Shown here: piece after piece, positions 45,162-53,553 of the stretch
How the letters are laid out: every line of letters begins with the position of its first letter
How positions within the stretch are numbered: position 1 is the first letter of the stretch
NCBI RefSeq assembly: GCF_009711205.1
Contig: NZ_WMIG01000001.1
Coordinates: forward strand, 806,001 to 870,000
Direction of reading: 5' to 3'
Source: Paracoccus litorisediminis
Lineage (GTDB): Bacteria > Pseudomonadota > Alphaproteobacteria > Rhodobacterales > Rhodobacteraceae
DNA: 64,000 nucleotides
Translations under genes and position numbers: made by a program
Notes under the pieces: generated by a model
Databases searched by the model: none
Told to the model about the DNA's origin: nothing
What the model saw: only the letters and a program-made list of their open reading frames with translations

Positions 45162-45942
45162 GCTTGCCGCGCTGATCCGCGACCGTGCGGGGGCTGAGGC
45201 ACCGGAATATGGGCTGATCCTTGGCTCGGGTCTGGGGCATCTGGCGGCGACGGTTGATGGCGTTGCGATCCCCTATTCCGACCTGCCCGGCTTTCCCCAT
45301 GCCGGAGTCTCGGGGCATGTGCCGCAACTGGTGATCGGACAGCTTGAGGGGCGGCGGGTCGCCGTCTTTGGCGGGCGGGCGCATTACTATGAATCGGGGC
45401 GCGCCGATGTCATGCGCCTGCCGCTGGAAGTGTTGAAGGCGCTGGGATGTCAGCGGCTGATCCTGACCAACGCCGCCGGATCGCTGCGCGCGGACCTGCC
45501 GCCCGGATCGCTGATGCTGCTGTCGGACCATATCGCCTTCGCCGGAACCAATCCGCTGATCGGCGAAGCCTCCGAGGCGCGCTTCGTGCCGATGACCGAT
45601 TCCCATGACGTCGAAATCCGCGCCGGACTGAAGGCTGCGGCCGAGGCCGAAGGGGTCGATCTGCCCGAAGGGGTCTATTGCTGGTTCTCGGGGCCGTCGT
45701 TTGAAACCCCGGCTGAGATCCGGGCGGCGAAAGTGCTGGGCGCGGATGCGGTCGGCATGTCCACCGTGCCGGAGATCATCCTTGGCCGCTTCCTTGGGCT
45801 GCGCTGCGCCGCGGTTTCGGTCGTGACCAATATGGGCGCCGGCCTGTCGGACGAATCGATCAGCCATGAGCATACCAAGGCCATGGCGCCCTTGGGTGCG
45901 GCCAAGCTGGAAAAGGTGCTACGCCGGTTTCTGCGCGGCTAG
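45145..45942 (+). CDS. punA: Purine nucleoside phosphorylase
   Basis: A 265-residue trimeric-type phosphorylase that cleaves purine nucleosides to base and ribose-1-phosphate. The phosphate site is GLILGSGLGHLA (residues 24-35), with HAGVSGHVP and GRAHYYESG; the base site is SGPSFETPAEIR with VGMSTVPE and VTNMGAGLSDE. The ATG at 45145 follows GGAGGAG. It closes the import operon, so imported nucleosides are split at once. Its last 24 nt overlap the convergent selenouridine synthase gene. Confidence 0.95.
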   Translation: MSKSAELAALIRDRAGAEAPEYGLILGSGLGHLAATVDGVAIPYSDLPGFPHAGVSGHVPQLVIGQLEGRRVAVFGGRAHYYESGRADVMRLPLEVLKALGCQRLILTNAAGSLRADLPPGSLMLLSDHIAFAGTNPLIGEASEARFVPMTDSHDVEIRAGLKAAAEAEGVDLPEGVYCWFSGPSFETPAEIRAAKVLGADAVGMSTVPEIILGRFLGLRCAAVSVVTNMGAGLSDESISHEHTKAMAPLGAAKLEKVLRRFLRG

Positions 45943-46971
45943 GGCGGCCTCAACCGCCGAGGTCGCGGCCTCAAGATCGCTCAGGCTGTCCAAAGCCACC
46001 ACCGCGCCGCGTCCGTCATCATGCCTGGCGCGGTGTTTTTCATAGCGCGGGTCGTAATGGTCGCGCATCAGGCCCGCCGAAAGTCCGATCCAATCGGCGT
46101 TGTCGATCATGCGCAACCAGCCATCAATGCGGTCCCCGGGATGCAGCGGGCGCAAGCTGTCGACGATCCGGATCAGCCGTCGCGGATCGGCACAGGCATC
46201 GGCATAGCTTTGCGCGGTATAGGCGGCGCGGGCCTGCACGGGAATCGTCAGCCGGATGCGCGGCGCAGCAATGATCGCCTGCCAGATGCCGCGCGGCAGG
46301 TTCACCTCACCGATGCGAGAGCTTTCGGCCTCGACCAGCAGCGGGCGGGTCGGGTCCAGCCCTTCAAGCGACATGGCGAGGCGTGATTCGAACAGTTTCT
46401 GGCTGGGCTGGTCGCCGGGCATCGCCCCGAACAGGCTGCCGCGATGGTTGGCAAGCCCCTCAAGGTCGATGACCTGATGGCCGCGTTTTGCCAGCCTCAG
46501 CAGAATCTCGGTCTTGGCGCTGCCGGTATTGCCGTCAAGGACGATGACCGGAGGGGCGACCGGGGCCTCGACCCGTGCAACCACCAAAGCGCGCCATGCC
46601 TTGTAGCCGCCCTCGATCCGACCCACACGCCAGCCGATCTGCGACAGGATCGTGGCGAATGCTCCGGAGCGCTGCCCGCCCCGCCAGCAATAGACCAAGG
46701 GTTTCCAGCCGCCACCAAAGCCCGAAAGCGGCCCGGCGATATGGCGTGCGGCATTGGCCGCGACCAGCGCGCCGCCGATCTTGCGGGCGTCAAAGGGGGA
46801 AACCTGCTTGTAGATCGTGCCGACCTGCGCGCGTTCATCATCCGACAGGACAGGCAGGTTGATCGCGCCGGGCAGGTGATCCTCAAGGAATTCCGAGGGG
46901 GCGCGTGTGTCGATGATGGTGTCGAACCCGGCCAGCTCCGGATCCGACAGGGATTTCAGACGGATGTCCAA
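45919..46971 (-). CDS. mnmH: tRNA 2-selenouridine synthase
   Basis: A 350-residue SelU/MnmH (YbbB) that turns 2-thiouridine at tRNA wobble position 34 into 2-selenouridine through a geranylated intermediate. The rhodanese domain has the catalytic Cys95 in VYCWRGGQRS. The C-terminal P-loop domain has GNTGSAKT (residues 147-154) and DLEGLANHRGSLFG, all hallmarks of the family. It needs selenophosphate from SelD, which is not in this window. It is 1 nt downstream of the L,D-transpeptidase gene's end region in the same direction; its 3' end overlaps punA. Confidence 0.95.
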   Translation of the reverse strand: MDIRLKSLSDPELAGFDTIIDTRAPSEFLEDHLPGAINLPVLSDDERAQVGTIYKQVSPFDARKIGGALVAANAARHIAGPLSGFGGGWKPLVYCWRGGQRSGAFATILSQIGWRVGRIEGGYKAWRALVVARVEAPVAPPVIVLDGNTGSAKTEILLRLAKRGHQVIDLEGLANHRGSLFGAMPGDQPSQKLFESRLAMSLEGLDPTRPLLVEAESSRIGEVNLPRGIWQAIIAAPRIRLTIPVQARAAYTAQSYADACADPRRLIRIVDSLRPLHPGDRIDGWLRMIDNADWIGLSAGLMRDHYDPRYEKHRARHDDGRGAVVALDSLSDLEAATSAVEAALAAQKPA

Positions 46972-47559
46972 TCAGTAGACGTAGACGGGCGTGCCGGTCG
47001 GCACCTGTTCGAACAGGTCCATCACCGCCTCGTTGCGCATGCGGATACAGCCGTTCGACACCGCGCGGCCGATCGAGTTCGGCTCGGTCGTGCCGTGGAT
47101 GCGGATCGAGGTGTCATTGCCCTTGGCGTCATACAGATACAGCGCACGCGCCCCCAGCGGGTTGGTCGGGCCGCCGGGCATGCCATCGGCCCATTTGCCG
47201 TATTGCTCGGGCTTGCGCTTGATCATCGCGGGCGTGGGCGTCCAGCTGGGCCATTCGGTCTTGCGGCCAACGGTGGCGCGGCCCTTCCAGACCAGCTCGT
47301 CCTTGCCGACGGCGACACCGTAGCGGACCGCGCGGCCCGGCGCGACGACGTGATACAGGAAGAAGTCCTTGGACACGACGACGATGCTGCCCACTTCGAA
47401 ATCCGAACGGATCGCGACCTCGGTCGGGGCATAGGGGTCACGCTTGGCGACGGGTTTGGCTGCCGGCGCGGCCGGCAAGTTCTTGTTCTGGGCCAGCGCC
47501 AGCGAAGGCGCGGCGACCAGAGGCAGCGATAGCATCAGCATCTGACGGCGGTTCATCAT
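46972..47559 (-). CDS. L,D-transpeptidase (YkuD domain), secreted
   Basis: A 195-residue exported murein or lipoprotein cross-linking enzyme. It has an N-terminal signal (MNRRQMLMLSLPLVAAPSLA, with a double Arg) and a YkuD domain with His155 in IHGTTEPNSIGRAVSNGCIR and catalytic Cys171. GGPTNPLGARALYLY is the usual pre-active-site loop. It may form 3-3 cross-links or attach an outer-membrane protein. ATG codons at 47559 and 47556 are both possible. The mnmH gene starts 1 nt after its stop. Confidence 0.93.
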   Translation of the reverse strand: MMNRRQMLMLSLPLVAAPSLALAQNKNLPAAPAAKPVAKRDPYAPTEVAIRSDFEVGSIVVVSKDFFLYHVVAPGRAVRYGVAVGKDELVWKGRATVGRKTEWPSWTPTPAMIKRKPEQYGKWADGMPGGPTNPLGARALYLYDAKGNDTSIRIHGTTEPNSIGRAVSNGCIRMRNEAVMDLFEQVPTGTPVYVY

Positions 47560-47639
47560 CCATTCCTGACTTCAAGCAAGGTTTGGGTTTCCGGTAACGA
47601 TTCGCTGAGCGGGGATCAACTCAAAGCGCCGTGACACGC

Positions 47640-47668
47640 TTGAAAGCCTGCGGAATCGTGCCTAGCTT
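47640..47668 (+). promoter_or_regulatory. Promoter of the copA leader ORF
   Basis: TTGAAA at 47640-47645, a 17-nt spacer and TAGCTT at 47663-47668, about 22 nt before the start codon at 47690. The spacer is 17 rather than the 19-20 nt of CueR/MerR-driven copper promoters, and I see no strong dyad in it. Confidence 0.5.
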
Positions 47669-47689
47669 GCATCGTGAAGGAGCCCCGCC

Positions 47690-47914
47690 ATGTGCTGTGC
47701 GACCATGCCCGCCCCCAAGCCGCCGCGCCGCGCGACCACGCGTGCCGCGTATCTGTGCCGGGCCAGCGGGCTACGCGGTTGCCGCTGTCACGTGACCGCG
47801 CGGCTGCGCCTGTCACATACACGATTGCAACCGCCACGCCTGCTGCGCGTGCCGGTGGCGGAAATGCCGCAGCGCGCGCCGCGACGACCACAGGCCCCGC
47901 CTCTTTCTGCCTGA
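47690..47914 (+). CDS. Cys/Pro/Arg-rich small ORF leading copA
   Basis: A 74-codon ORF with an ideal AAGGAG 7 nt before ATG. The peptide begins MCCATMPAPKPPRR and has five Cys (residues 2, 3, 23, 31, 33, the last two as CRC), then an Arg/Pro-rich tail with QAPPLSA. It has no signal peptide or membrane helix. It ends 36 nt before copA, and a weak stem could pair TTTCGCCC (47923-47930) with the copA ribosome site GGGAAA (47944-47949). Placement and composition recall copper-sensing leader peptides such as CutF and CruR, but it has no clear DUF2946 pattern. Function is an inference. A GTG at 47674 in another frame is less likely. Confidence 0.55.
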   Translation: MCCATMPAPKPPRRATTRAAYLCRASGLRGCRCHVTARLRLSHTRLQPPRLLRVPVAEMPQRAPRRPQAPPLSA

Positions 47915-47950
47915 ACAGCGATTTTCGCCCTTCAGACAGGATCGGGAAAG

Positions 47951-50389
47951 ATGACACAACATTCGAATATCGACCAAGGTGACGCGCAACTGGCCGTCAC
48001 CGGGATGAGCTGCGCCTCATGCGTGGGGCGCGTCGAAAAGGCGCTGCAAGCAGTGCCGGGGGTCAGCGCGCCGCGCTTGAACCTTGCGACCGGTCAGGCG
48101 CATTTCCATGCCGCCACGCCACAGGCGCTGGCCGAGGCGGTGACCGCGCTGGACAAGGCGGGCTATCCCGCCGCCCCCCTTGAAACCCGGCTGGGGATCG
48201 AGGGGATGACCTGCGCCTCATGCGTGGGGCGTGTCGAAAAGGCGCTGGCGGCGGTGCCGGGTGTCAGCTCGGCCAGCGTGAACCTTGCCACTGGCAGCGC
48301 GCATGTGACCCATTCGCCCGCGACGCCCGCCGGATTGCTGGCCCAGACCGTGACCGCCAAGGGCTATCCGACCCATGTCGTCGCGGACCATTCCGCGCAT
48401 CACATGCATGACCACGGAGGCGATGCCGCGACCCTGCGGCGCAACTTCCTGATCGCGCTGGCTTTGACCCTGCCGGTATTTCTGGCAGAAATGGGCGGCC
48501 ACGCCCTGCCCGGCCTGCATCACTGGCTGCATGGGACGATCGGGCAGACCCGGCTGTGGCTGATCGAATTTGTCCTGACCACGGCGGCATTGGCCGGGCC
48601 GGGGCGGATGTTCTTTCGCATCGGCATCCCCGCTTTGCTGCGCGGCGCACCCGAGATGAACAGCCTTGTCGCGCTGGGTGCGGGGGCGGCGTGGCTGTAT
48701 TCGACCGTCGCGACTTTCCTGCCCGACCTGCTGCCGGAAAATGCCCGCCATGTCTATTTCGAGGCGGCGGCGGTCATCGTCACGCTGATTCTGATGGGCC
48801 GCTGGCTTGAGGCCCGCGCCAAGGGGCAGGCCGGGGCGGCGATCCGGCGGCTGGTCGAACTCAGCCCCGACTCCGCCCTTGTCGAGCGGAACGGCAATGC
48901 GGTGGAACTGCCCATCGACCAGTTGAAACCCGGCGACATCGTGCATCTGCGCCCCGGCGAGCGTGTCGCCGTCGATGGCATCCTGACCGCAGGCAGCGGC
49001 GCAATCGACGAATCGATGCTGACCGGGGAACCGGTCCCGGTGGTCAAATCGCCGGGCGATGCCGTGACTGGCGGGACCGTCAACGGCAATGTCGCCCTGA
49101 CCTATCGCGTCACCGCGACCGGTGCCGATACCGTCCTGTCGCGGATCATCCGCCTTGTCGAGGAGGCGCAGGCGACCAAGCTGCCGGTGCAGGCGGTGGT
49201 GGACCGGGTGACGGCTATCTTTGTCCCGGTGGTGATCGCATTGGCGGTGCTGGCCTTTGCCGGCTGGTTGATCGCAACCGGTTCGCTGGGTGATGCGCTG
49301 GTGGCGGCGATTTCGGTTCTGATCATCGCCTGTCCCTGTGCCATGGGGCTGGCGGTGCCGGTTTCGATCATGGTCGGGACCGGACGCGGCGCGGAACTGG
49401 GGCTGCTGTTCCGGCGCGGCGACGCCTTGCAGCATCTGGCCGAGGCCGAGGTGGTGGGTTTCGACAAGACCGGCACCCTGACGCAGGGCCGACCCGCCCT
49501 GACTGATCTGGCGACGAACGGGCTGGAACGGGCCGAGGTGCTGCGGCTGGCGGCCTCGGCCGAGGCGCGGTCCGAGCATCCCTTGGCCGCGGCCATCGTT
49601 GCCGCCGCGCAGGCCGAAGGAATCGCCTTGTCGGAAGCGCAGGGTGTCAGCGCCTCGGTCGGACGCGGGCTGACAGCCCATGTCGAGGGACGCGCACTGC
49701 TGATCGGCAATGCCGATGCCTTGGCCGAGGGCGGGGTCAGTGCCGACGCGGACCTGCTGGAACGCGGCCAAGGCTGGGCCAAGGATGGCGCGACCCCGGT
49801 GCATCTGGCGATCGACGGACAGCATGTCGCGGTGATGGCGCTGGCCGACCCAATCCGCCCCGACGCACAAGAGGCCGTTGCCGAACTGCGCCGGATGGGC
49901 CTGCGGACGGTGATGCTCTCGGGTGATGTGCAGGCCACCGCCGAGGCGGTCGGAGCAAAGCTGGGCATCGGTCAGGTCATCGCGGGCGTCCTGCCCGAGG
50001 GCAAGCTGCGCGCGATCCGCGAGATGGGCAAGGACACGGTCTTTGTCGGTGACGGCATCAACGACGCCCCTGCCCTTGCCGCCGCCCGCACCGGCATCGC
50101 CATCGGAACCGGCACCGATGTTGCCATCGAATCGGCCGAGGTCGTACTGGCCAGCGGCGATCCCTTGGGCGTTTCGCGCGCCATCCGCCTGTCGCGGGCG
50201 GTGATGCGCAATATCAGGCAGAATCTTTTCTGGGCGTTTGCTTATAATGTAGCTCTGATTCCCGTGGCCATGGGGGTGCTGGTTCCGTTTGGCGGACCGC
50301 AGCTGTCCCCCATGCTGGGGGCCGGGGCCATGGCGCTATCCTCGGTCTTCGTGGTGACCAATGCGCTGAGGCTCCGAGGGTTCAAGTGA
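47951..50389 (+). CDS. copA: Copper-exporting P-type ATPase
   Basis: An 812-residue P1B-1 ATPase that exports Cu(I). Two N-terminal heavy-metal domains have GMSCASC (Cys21, Cys24) and GMTCASC (Cys88, Cys91), followed by a His-rich stretch (residues 146-157, DHSAHHMHDHGG). Membrane helix 6 has the Cu(I) motif Cys461-Pro-Cys463. The phosphorylated Asp505 is in DKTGTLTQG, the HP motif is SEHPLAAAI and the hinge is GDGINDAPALAAA. The length and order match CopA; a CcoI-type supply pump is less likely given two metal domains. It follows the Cys-rich ORF, and the esterase start overlaps its stop. Confidence 0.95.
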   Translation: MTQHSNIDQGDAQLAVTGMSCASCVGRVEKALQAVPGVSAPRLNLATGQAHFHAATPQALAEAVTALDKAGYPAAPLETRLGIEGMTCASCVGRVEKALAAVPGVSSASVNLATGSAHVTHSPATPAGLLAQTVTAKGYPTHVVADHSAHHMHDHGGDAATLRRNFLIALALTLPVFLAEMGGHALPGLHHWLHGTIGQTRLWLIEFVLTTAALAGPGRMFFRIGIPALLRGAPEMNSLVALGAGAAWLYSTVATFLPDLLPENARHVYFEAAAVIVTLILMGRWLEARAKGQAGAAIRRLVELSPDSALVERNGNAVELPIDQLKPGDIVHLRPGERVAVDGILTAGSGAIDESMLTGEPVPVVKSPGDAVTGGTVNGNVALTYRVTATGADTVLSRIIRLVEEAQATKLPVQAVVDRVTAIFVPVVIALAVLAFAGWLIATGSLGDALVAAISVLIIACPCAMGLAVPVSIMVGTGRGAELGLLFRRGDALQHLAEAEVVGFDKTGTLTQGRPALTDLATNGLERAEVLRLAASAEARSEHPLAAAIVAAAQAEGIALSEAQGVSASVGRGLTAHVEGRALLIGNADALAEGGVSADADLLERGQGWAKDGATPVHLAIDGQHVAVMALADPIRPDAQEAVAELRRMGLRTVMLSGDVQATAEAVGAKLGIGQVIAGVLPEGKLRAIREMGKDTVFVGDGINDAPALAAARTGIAIGTGTDVAIESAEVVLASGDPLGVSRAIRLSRAVMRNIRQNLFWAFAYNVALIPVAMGVLVPFGGPQLSPMLGAGAMALSSVFVVTNALRLRGFK

Positions 50390-51060
50390 CGATTCGTTCA
50401 ATTGCTCTGGTGATCGGCCTGTGTCTGCCTCTGGCGGCATGGGCCGATCCGGTTCGGCTGCTCGCCTTTGGCGACAGCCTGACGGCGGGCTACGGCCTGC
50501 CTGCCGAAGACGGCCTTGTGCCCCAGCTGCAAGGCTGGTTGCGCGGGCGCGGGCACGATGTGGAAGTGCTGAATGCGGGTGTCTCGGGTGAGACCACTGC
50601 AGATGGCGTGGGTCGGATCAAGCAGGATCTGGAGAAACACGCCCCCGACGCGGTGATCGTCGAGCTGGGCGGCAATGACCTGCTGCGCGGCACGGCCCCC
50701 GGCAAGGCCGCCCGCAATCTGGATTTCATCATGAAACAGGCGGGGGACGGTGACCGGCCTCTGCTGCTGGTGGGAATCGCCTTGCCGGATTCGGACAATC
50801 CGCAGGGCCGGACCTGGGCCGCGATCTGGCCAAGGCTGGCGCGCGTGCATGATGCGCTGCTGCTGGAAAACCTGTATGCGCCGTTCTTTGCCCTGCCCAA
50901 GCCCGAGATGCTGACCATGCTGCAGCCCGACAAGCTGCATCCCTCGGCTGCCGGGGTGAAGGCGATCGTTCTGGAACTGGGCCCAAAGGTCGAGGACCTG
51001 ATCGAGCAGGTCGAGGCGCAGAACGCGGTACAGGTTCCGCAAAGCGCATCCCTGAATTGA
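50386..51060 (+). CDS. SGNH-family esterase/lysophospholipase (TesA-like)
   Basis: A 224-residue periplasmic hydrolase. The signal peptide (ALVIGLCLPLAAWA, cut near 20) is followed by block I LLAFGDSLTAGYGL with nucleophile Ser31, block III GGND with Asn97, and block V DKLHPSAAG with Asp182 and His185. It resembles E. coli TesA, an arylesterase and thioesterase. The start is GTG, overlapping the copA stop by 4 nt. A link between the esterase and copper is not evident; it may simply be carried along. Confidence 0.92.
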   Translation: MTIRSIALVIGLCLPLAAWADPVRLLAFGDSLTAGYGLPAEDGLVPQLQGWLRGRGHDVEVLNAGVSGETTADGVGRIKQDLEKHAPDAVIVELGGNDLLRGTAPGKAARNLDFIMKQAGDGDRPLLLVGIALPDSDNPQGRTWAAIWPRLARVHDALLLENLYAPFFALPKPEMLTMLQPDKLHPSAAGVKAIVLELGPKVEDLIEQVEAQNAVQVPQSASLN

Positions 51061-51063
51061 CTT

Positions 51064-51090
51064 AACCCCGCCGTTTCGGGCGGGGTTCGT
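51064..51090. terminator. Terminator between convergent esterase and rpmB genes
   Basis: A perfect 9-bp stem AACCCCGCC/GGCGGGGTT (51064-51072 with 51079-51087) with a 6-nt loop, 3 nt after the esterase stop. U tracts are short on both strands. Confidence 0.75.
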
Positions 51091-51142
51091 CACTGTCATT
51101 CCCGCCGATCGCGAATCGATCGACCGGCAGGCGCAGCGTGAA

Positions 51143-51418
51143 TCAGGCTTTGCCCAGCTCGCGCTTGATTTTCAGCGCGCGGTCCGAGAGCTCTTCGTCG
51201 CGGGCTTTGGCGAGGAAGGCGTCAAGGCCACCACGGTGATCGACCGAACGCAGAGCGTGGGCCGAAATGCGCAGCTGGTAGCTGCGGCCGAGTTTGTCCG
51301 AGATCAGCGAGACCTCGTTCAGGTTCGGCAGAAAGCGGCGACGGGTCTTGTTGTTGGCGTGGGACACGTTGTTGCCGCTCATCGGGCCCTTGCCGGTCAG
51401 TTCGCAAACGCGCGACAT
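51143..51418 (-). CDS. rpmB: 50S ribosomal protein L28
   Basis: A 91-residue L28, a small basic protein of the large subunit. It starts [20 protein letters not shown], with [19 protein letters not shown] and the C-terminal [20 protein letters not shown], the longer alphaproteobacterial form. The conserved first-strand Cys5 is present but the second zinc-type Cys pair is not, so it is the zinc-free form. The ATG at 51418 is family-based. The gene is single; its upstream 370 nt up to the thioredoxin-like gene hold a repeat and no other gene. Confidence 0.98.
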   Translation of the reverse strand: MSRVCELTGKGPMSGNNVSHANNKTRRRFLPNLNEVSLISDKLGRSYQLRISAHALRSVDHRGGLDAFLAKARDEELSDRALKIKRELGKA

Positions 51419-51683
51419 GATCTTATTCCTTCGATTCGATCCTGCACGGGCGGCTGCCCGCAATATGAAAGGGCGCCGCGTGGCAGCGCCCGGAAATCTG
51501 TCTGGGGGAAATACGGGGTCGTGGGGGGCGCGTCAAGTCTTTTTGCCGGGGTTTTGCGGCGCAGGCGGGATCGAAATGCAGCATTTGCCCGAGGATTTTG
51601 ACGCGGGCCCCCGCATCGCATGGCCGTGACAGCTGGGGCAAGGGGATTCCACCGGGGAATCGATTCGACCTTGGCGCTGTTCA

Positions 51684-51736
51684 GCGGGGGCTGACTGCCC
51701 CCGCACCCCCGTGGATATTTTCACAAGAAAGAAACC
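51684..51736. repeat. Dispersed hairpin repeat with GGATATTT tail, copy 3
   Basis: Hairpin GCGGGGGC/GCCCCCGC (51684-51691 with 51697-51704) followed by ACCCCCGTGGATATTTTCAC and AAGAAAGAAACCG (to about 51736). The tail shares GGATATTT...CAAGAAAGAAA with copy 4 at 59018-59039. It lies in the otherwise empty 51419-51788 region between divergent genes. Confidence 0.7.
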
Positions 51737-51788
51737 GCAGGGGCCGCAGGCTTGTCGCGGGAAGATGCTGGAGCTAGGTGTCGAGGTC

Positions 51789-52175
51789 ATGGATTGGAAA
51801 GCCCATCATCCGACACGTCGCGCGCTGCTGGGGCTGGCCCTGGCCGGAGGCTGGACCGCCCTCGCGCAGGCTGGGAGCGGGTTGGGGCTGCTGATGATCC
51901 GGCGCAAGGGCTGCGTCTGGTGCGCCCGCTGGGACCGTGAGATCGGACCGGTCTATGGCCAGCATGCCGAGGGGCGGCAGGCCCCGCTGGTGATGGTTGA
52001 TGTCGATGGCCCCTATCCCGACGGGCTGGCCCTAGCGCGGATGCCCTGGCTGACGCCCAGCTTCATCCTTGTTCAGAACGGCGCCGAAATCGCCCGTTAT
52101 GAGGGCTACCCCGGCGCCGATCGGTTCTTTCCGGTCCTGCGCGGCATGATCGGGCAGGCACGCGGTTCGGCCTGA
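51789..52175 (+). CDS. SoxS-like periplasmic thioredoxin-fold protein
   Basis: A 128-residue exported thioredoxin-like protein. The N-terminus HHPTRRALLGLALAGGWTAL is a Tat-like signal (RR plus hydrophobic run), followed by LLMIRRKGCVWCARWDREIG with a CVWC redox pair, and the cis-Pro region MPWLTPSFILV. It resembles the small SoxS thioredoxins linked to sulfur oxidation in Paracoccus, but no sulfur-oxidation genes are near. The start at 51789 (MDWKAHHP) is preferred; a frame from 51711 would begin within the repeat. Confidence 0.8.
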   Translation: MDWKAHHPTRRALLGLALAGGWTALAQAGSGLGLLMIRRKGCVWCARWDREIGPVYGQHAEGRQAPLVMVDVDGPYPDGLALARMPWLTPSFILVQNGAEIARYEGYPGADRFFPVLRGMIGQARGSA

Positions 52176-52243
52176 AGGCTTTCGCCCTGCGCGGGCTTGC
52201 GTTATCTGGGGCACCGTAACCAGATAGATGAACGGGTCAGCCC

Positions 52244-53536
52244 ATGCACGACATCCGCGCCATCCGCGAAAACCCCGCCGCCTTTGATGCAGCCCTGAGC
52301 CTGCGCAACCTGGCCCCGGTTTCGCCCGAGATCCTGTCGCTGGACGCCGACCGCCGTTCCCGCATCAGCGCCGCCGAGGCCGCTCAGGCCGAACAGAACC
52401 GCGCCAGCAAGGAAGCCGGTGCCGCCAAGGGTCGCGGCGATGAGGCCGAGTTCGAGCGGCTGCGCGCCTTCGTCACCGCCAAGAAAGAGGAAAACGCCCT
52501 GCTTCAGGCCGAGGCTGCCGCGCTGGACGCGAAGCTGGCCGAATTGCTGATGGGCATTCCCAACCTGCCGGTCGACAGCGTCCCCCCCGGAGCGGATGAG
52601 AACGACAATGTCGAAATCCGCCGCTGGGGTGAGCCCGGTCGTTTCGACTTTACCCCGAAAGAGCATTTCGAGATCGAAGGCGTGAAGCCCGGCATGGACT
52701 TCGAGACCGCGGCCAAGCTGTCGGGCTCGCGCTTTGTCGTGCTGCAGAAGGGTGTCGCACGCATCCATCGCGCGCTGGCCCAGATGATGCTGGACCTGCA
52801 TGTCGACCAGCACGGCCTGACCGAGACCTGGACCCCGGTTCTGGTCCTGTCCAAGATGATGGAAGGCACCGGCCAGCTGCCGAAATTCGGCGAGGACAGC
52901 TATCAGACCACCGAAGGCTGGTGGCTGATCCCGACATCCGAGGTGACGCTGACCAATACCGTGAATGGCGATCTGGTCGAACATGCCAGCCTGCCCCGCC
53001 GCATGGTCGCGCATAGCCAGTGCTTCCGCTCGGAAGCGGGCAGCGCGGGCCGCGACACGTCGGGCATGCTGCGCCAGCACCAGTTCGAAAAGGTCGAGAT
53101 GGTCTCGATCACCGATACTGAAAACGGTCTGACCGAACATGGCCGCATGACCCGCTGCGCCGAAGCCGTGCTGGAGAAGCTGGGGCTGCCCTATCGCACC
53201 ATGGTGCTGTGCGGCGGCGACATGGGCTTTGGCGCCCGCATCACCCATGACCTTGAGGTCTGGCTGCCGGGTCAGGACCGTTACCGCGAGATCTCGTCGG
53301 TCAGCTATTGCGGCGATTTCCAGGCGCGGCGGATGAATGCCCGCTATCGCCCCGAAGCGGGTGGCAAGCCCGAGTTCGTCCACACGCTGAACGGCTCGGG
53401 CCTGGCGGTCGGACGGACGCTGATCGCGGTGCTCGAGAACGGTCAGCAGGCCGATGGCTCGGTCATCCTGCCCGAGGCGCTGCACCCCTATCTGCGCGGC
53501 AAAACCCGTCTGGGCGCGGATGGCGAGCTGGTCTGA
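52244..53536 (+). CDS. serS: Serine--tRNA ligase
   Basis: A 430-residue class II synthetase that charges tRNA-Ser and tRNA-Sec. The N-terminal helical arm (about residues 30-100) binds tRNA. Motif 2 is [25 protein letters not shown], and motif 3 is [17 protein letters not shown]. The N-terminus [15 protein letters not shown] is family-typical. About 68 nt separate it from the upstream thioredoxin-like gene. Confidence 0.98.
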   Translation: MHDIRAIRENPAAFDAALSLRNLAPVSPEILSLDADRRSRISAAEAAQAEQNRASKEAGAAKGRGDEAEFERLRAFVTAKKEENALLQAEAAALDAKLAELLMGIPNLPVDSVPPGADENDNVEIRRWGEPGRFDFTPKEHFEIEGVKPGMDFETAAKLSGSRFVVLQKGVARIHRALAQMMLDLHVDQHGLTETWTPVLVLSKMMEGTGQLPKFGEDSYQTTEGWWLIPTSEVTLTNTVNGDLVEHASLPRRMVAHSQCFRSEAGSAGRDTSGMLRQHQFEKVEMVSITDTENGLTEHGRMTRCAEAVLEKLGLPYRTMVLCGGDMGFGARITHDLEVWLPGQDRYREISSVSYCGDFQARRMNARYRPEAGGKPEFVHTLNGSGLAVGRTLIAVLENGQQADGSVILPEALHPYLRGKTRLGADGELV

Positions 53537-53553
53537 GCGCTGAAAGCGACACG

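Noticed and set aside
47640..47668. CueR/MerR-type copper promoter before copA
   Set aside because: Spacer is 17 nt rather than 19-20 and no clear dyad lies between the boxes.
47674..47982. A 102-codon frame overlapping the copA leader region in another phase
   Set aside because: Starts at GTG without a ribosome site and overlaps copA, whereas the ORF at 47690 has AAGGAG at an ideal distance.
51711..51788. N-terminal extension of the thioredoxin-like gene
   Set aside because: It would translate the dispersed repeat tail; the start at 51789 opens a clean signal peptide.
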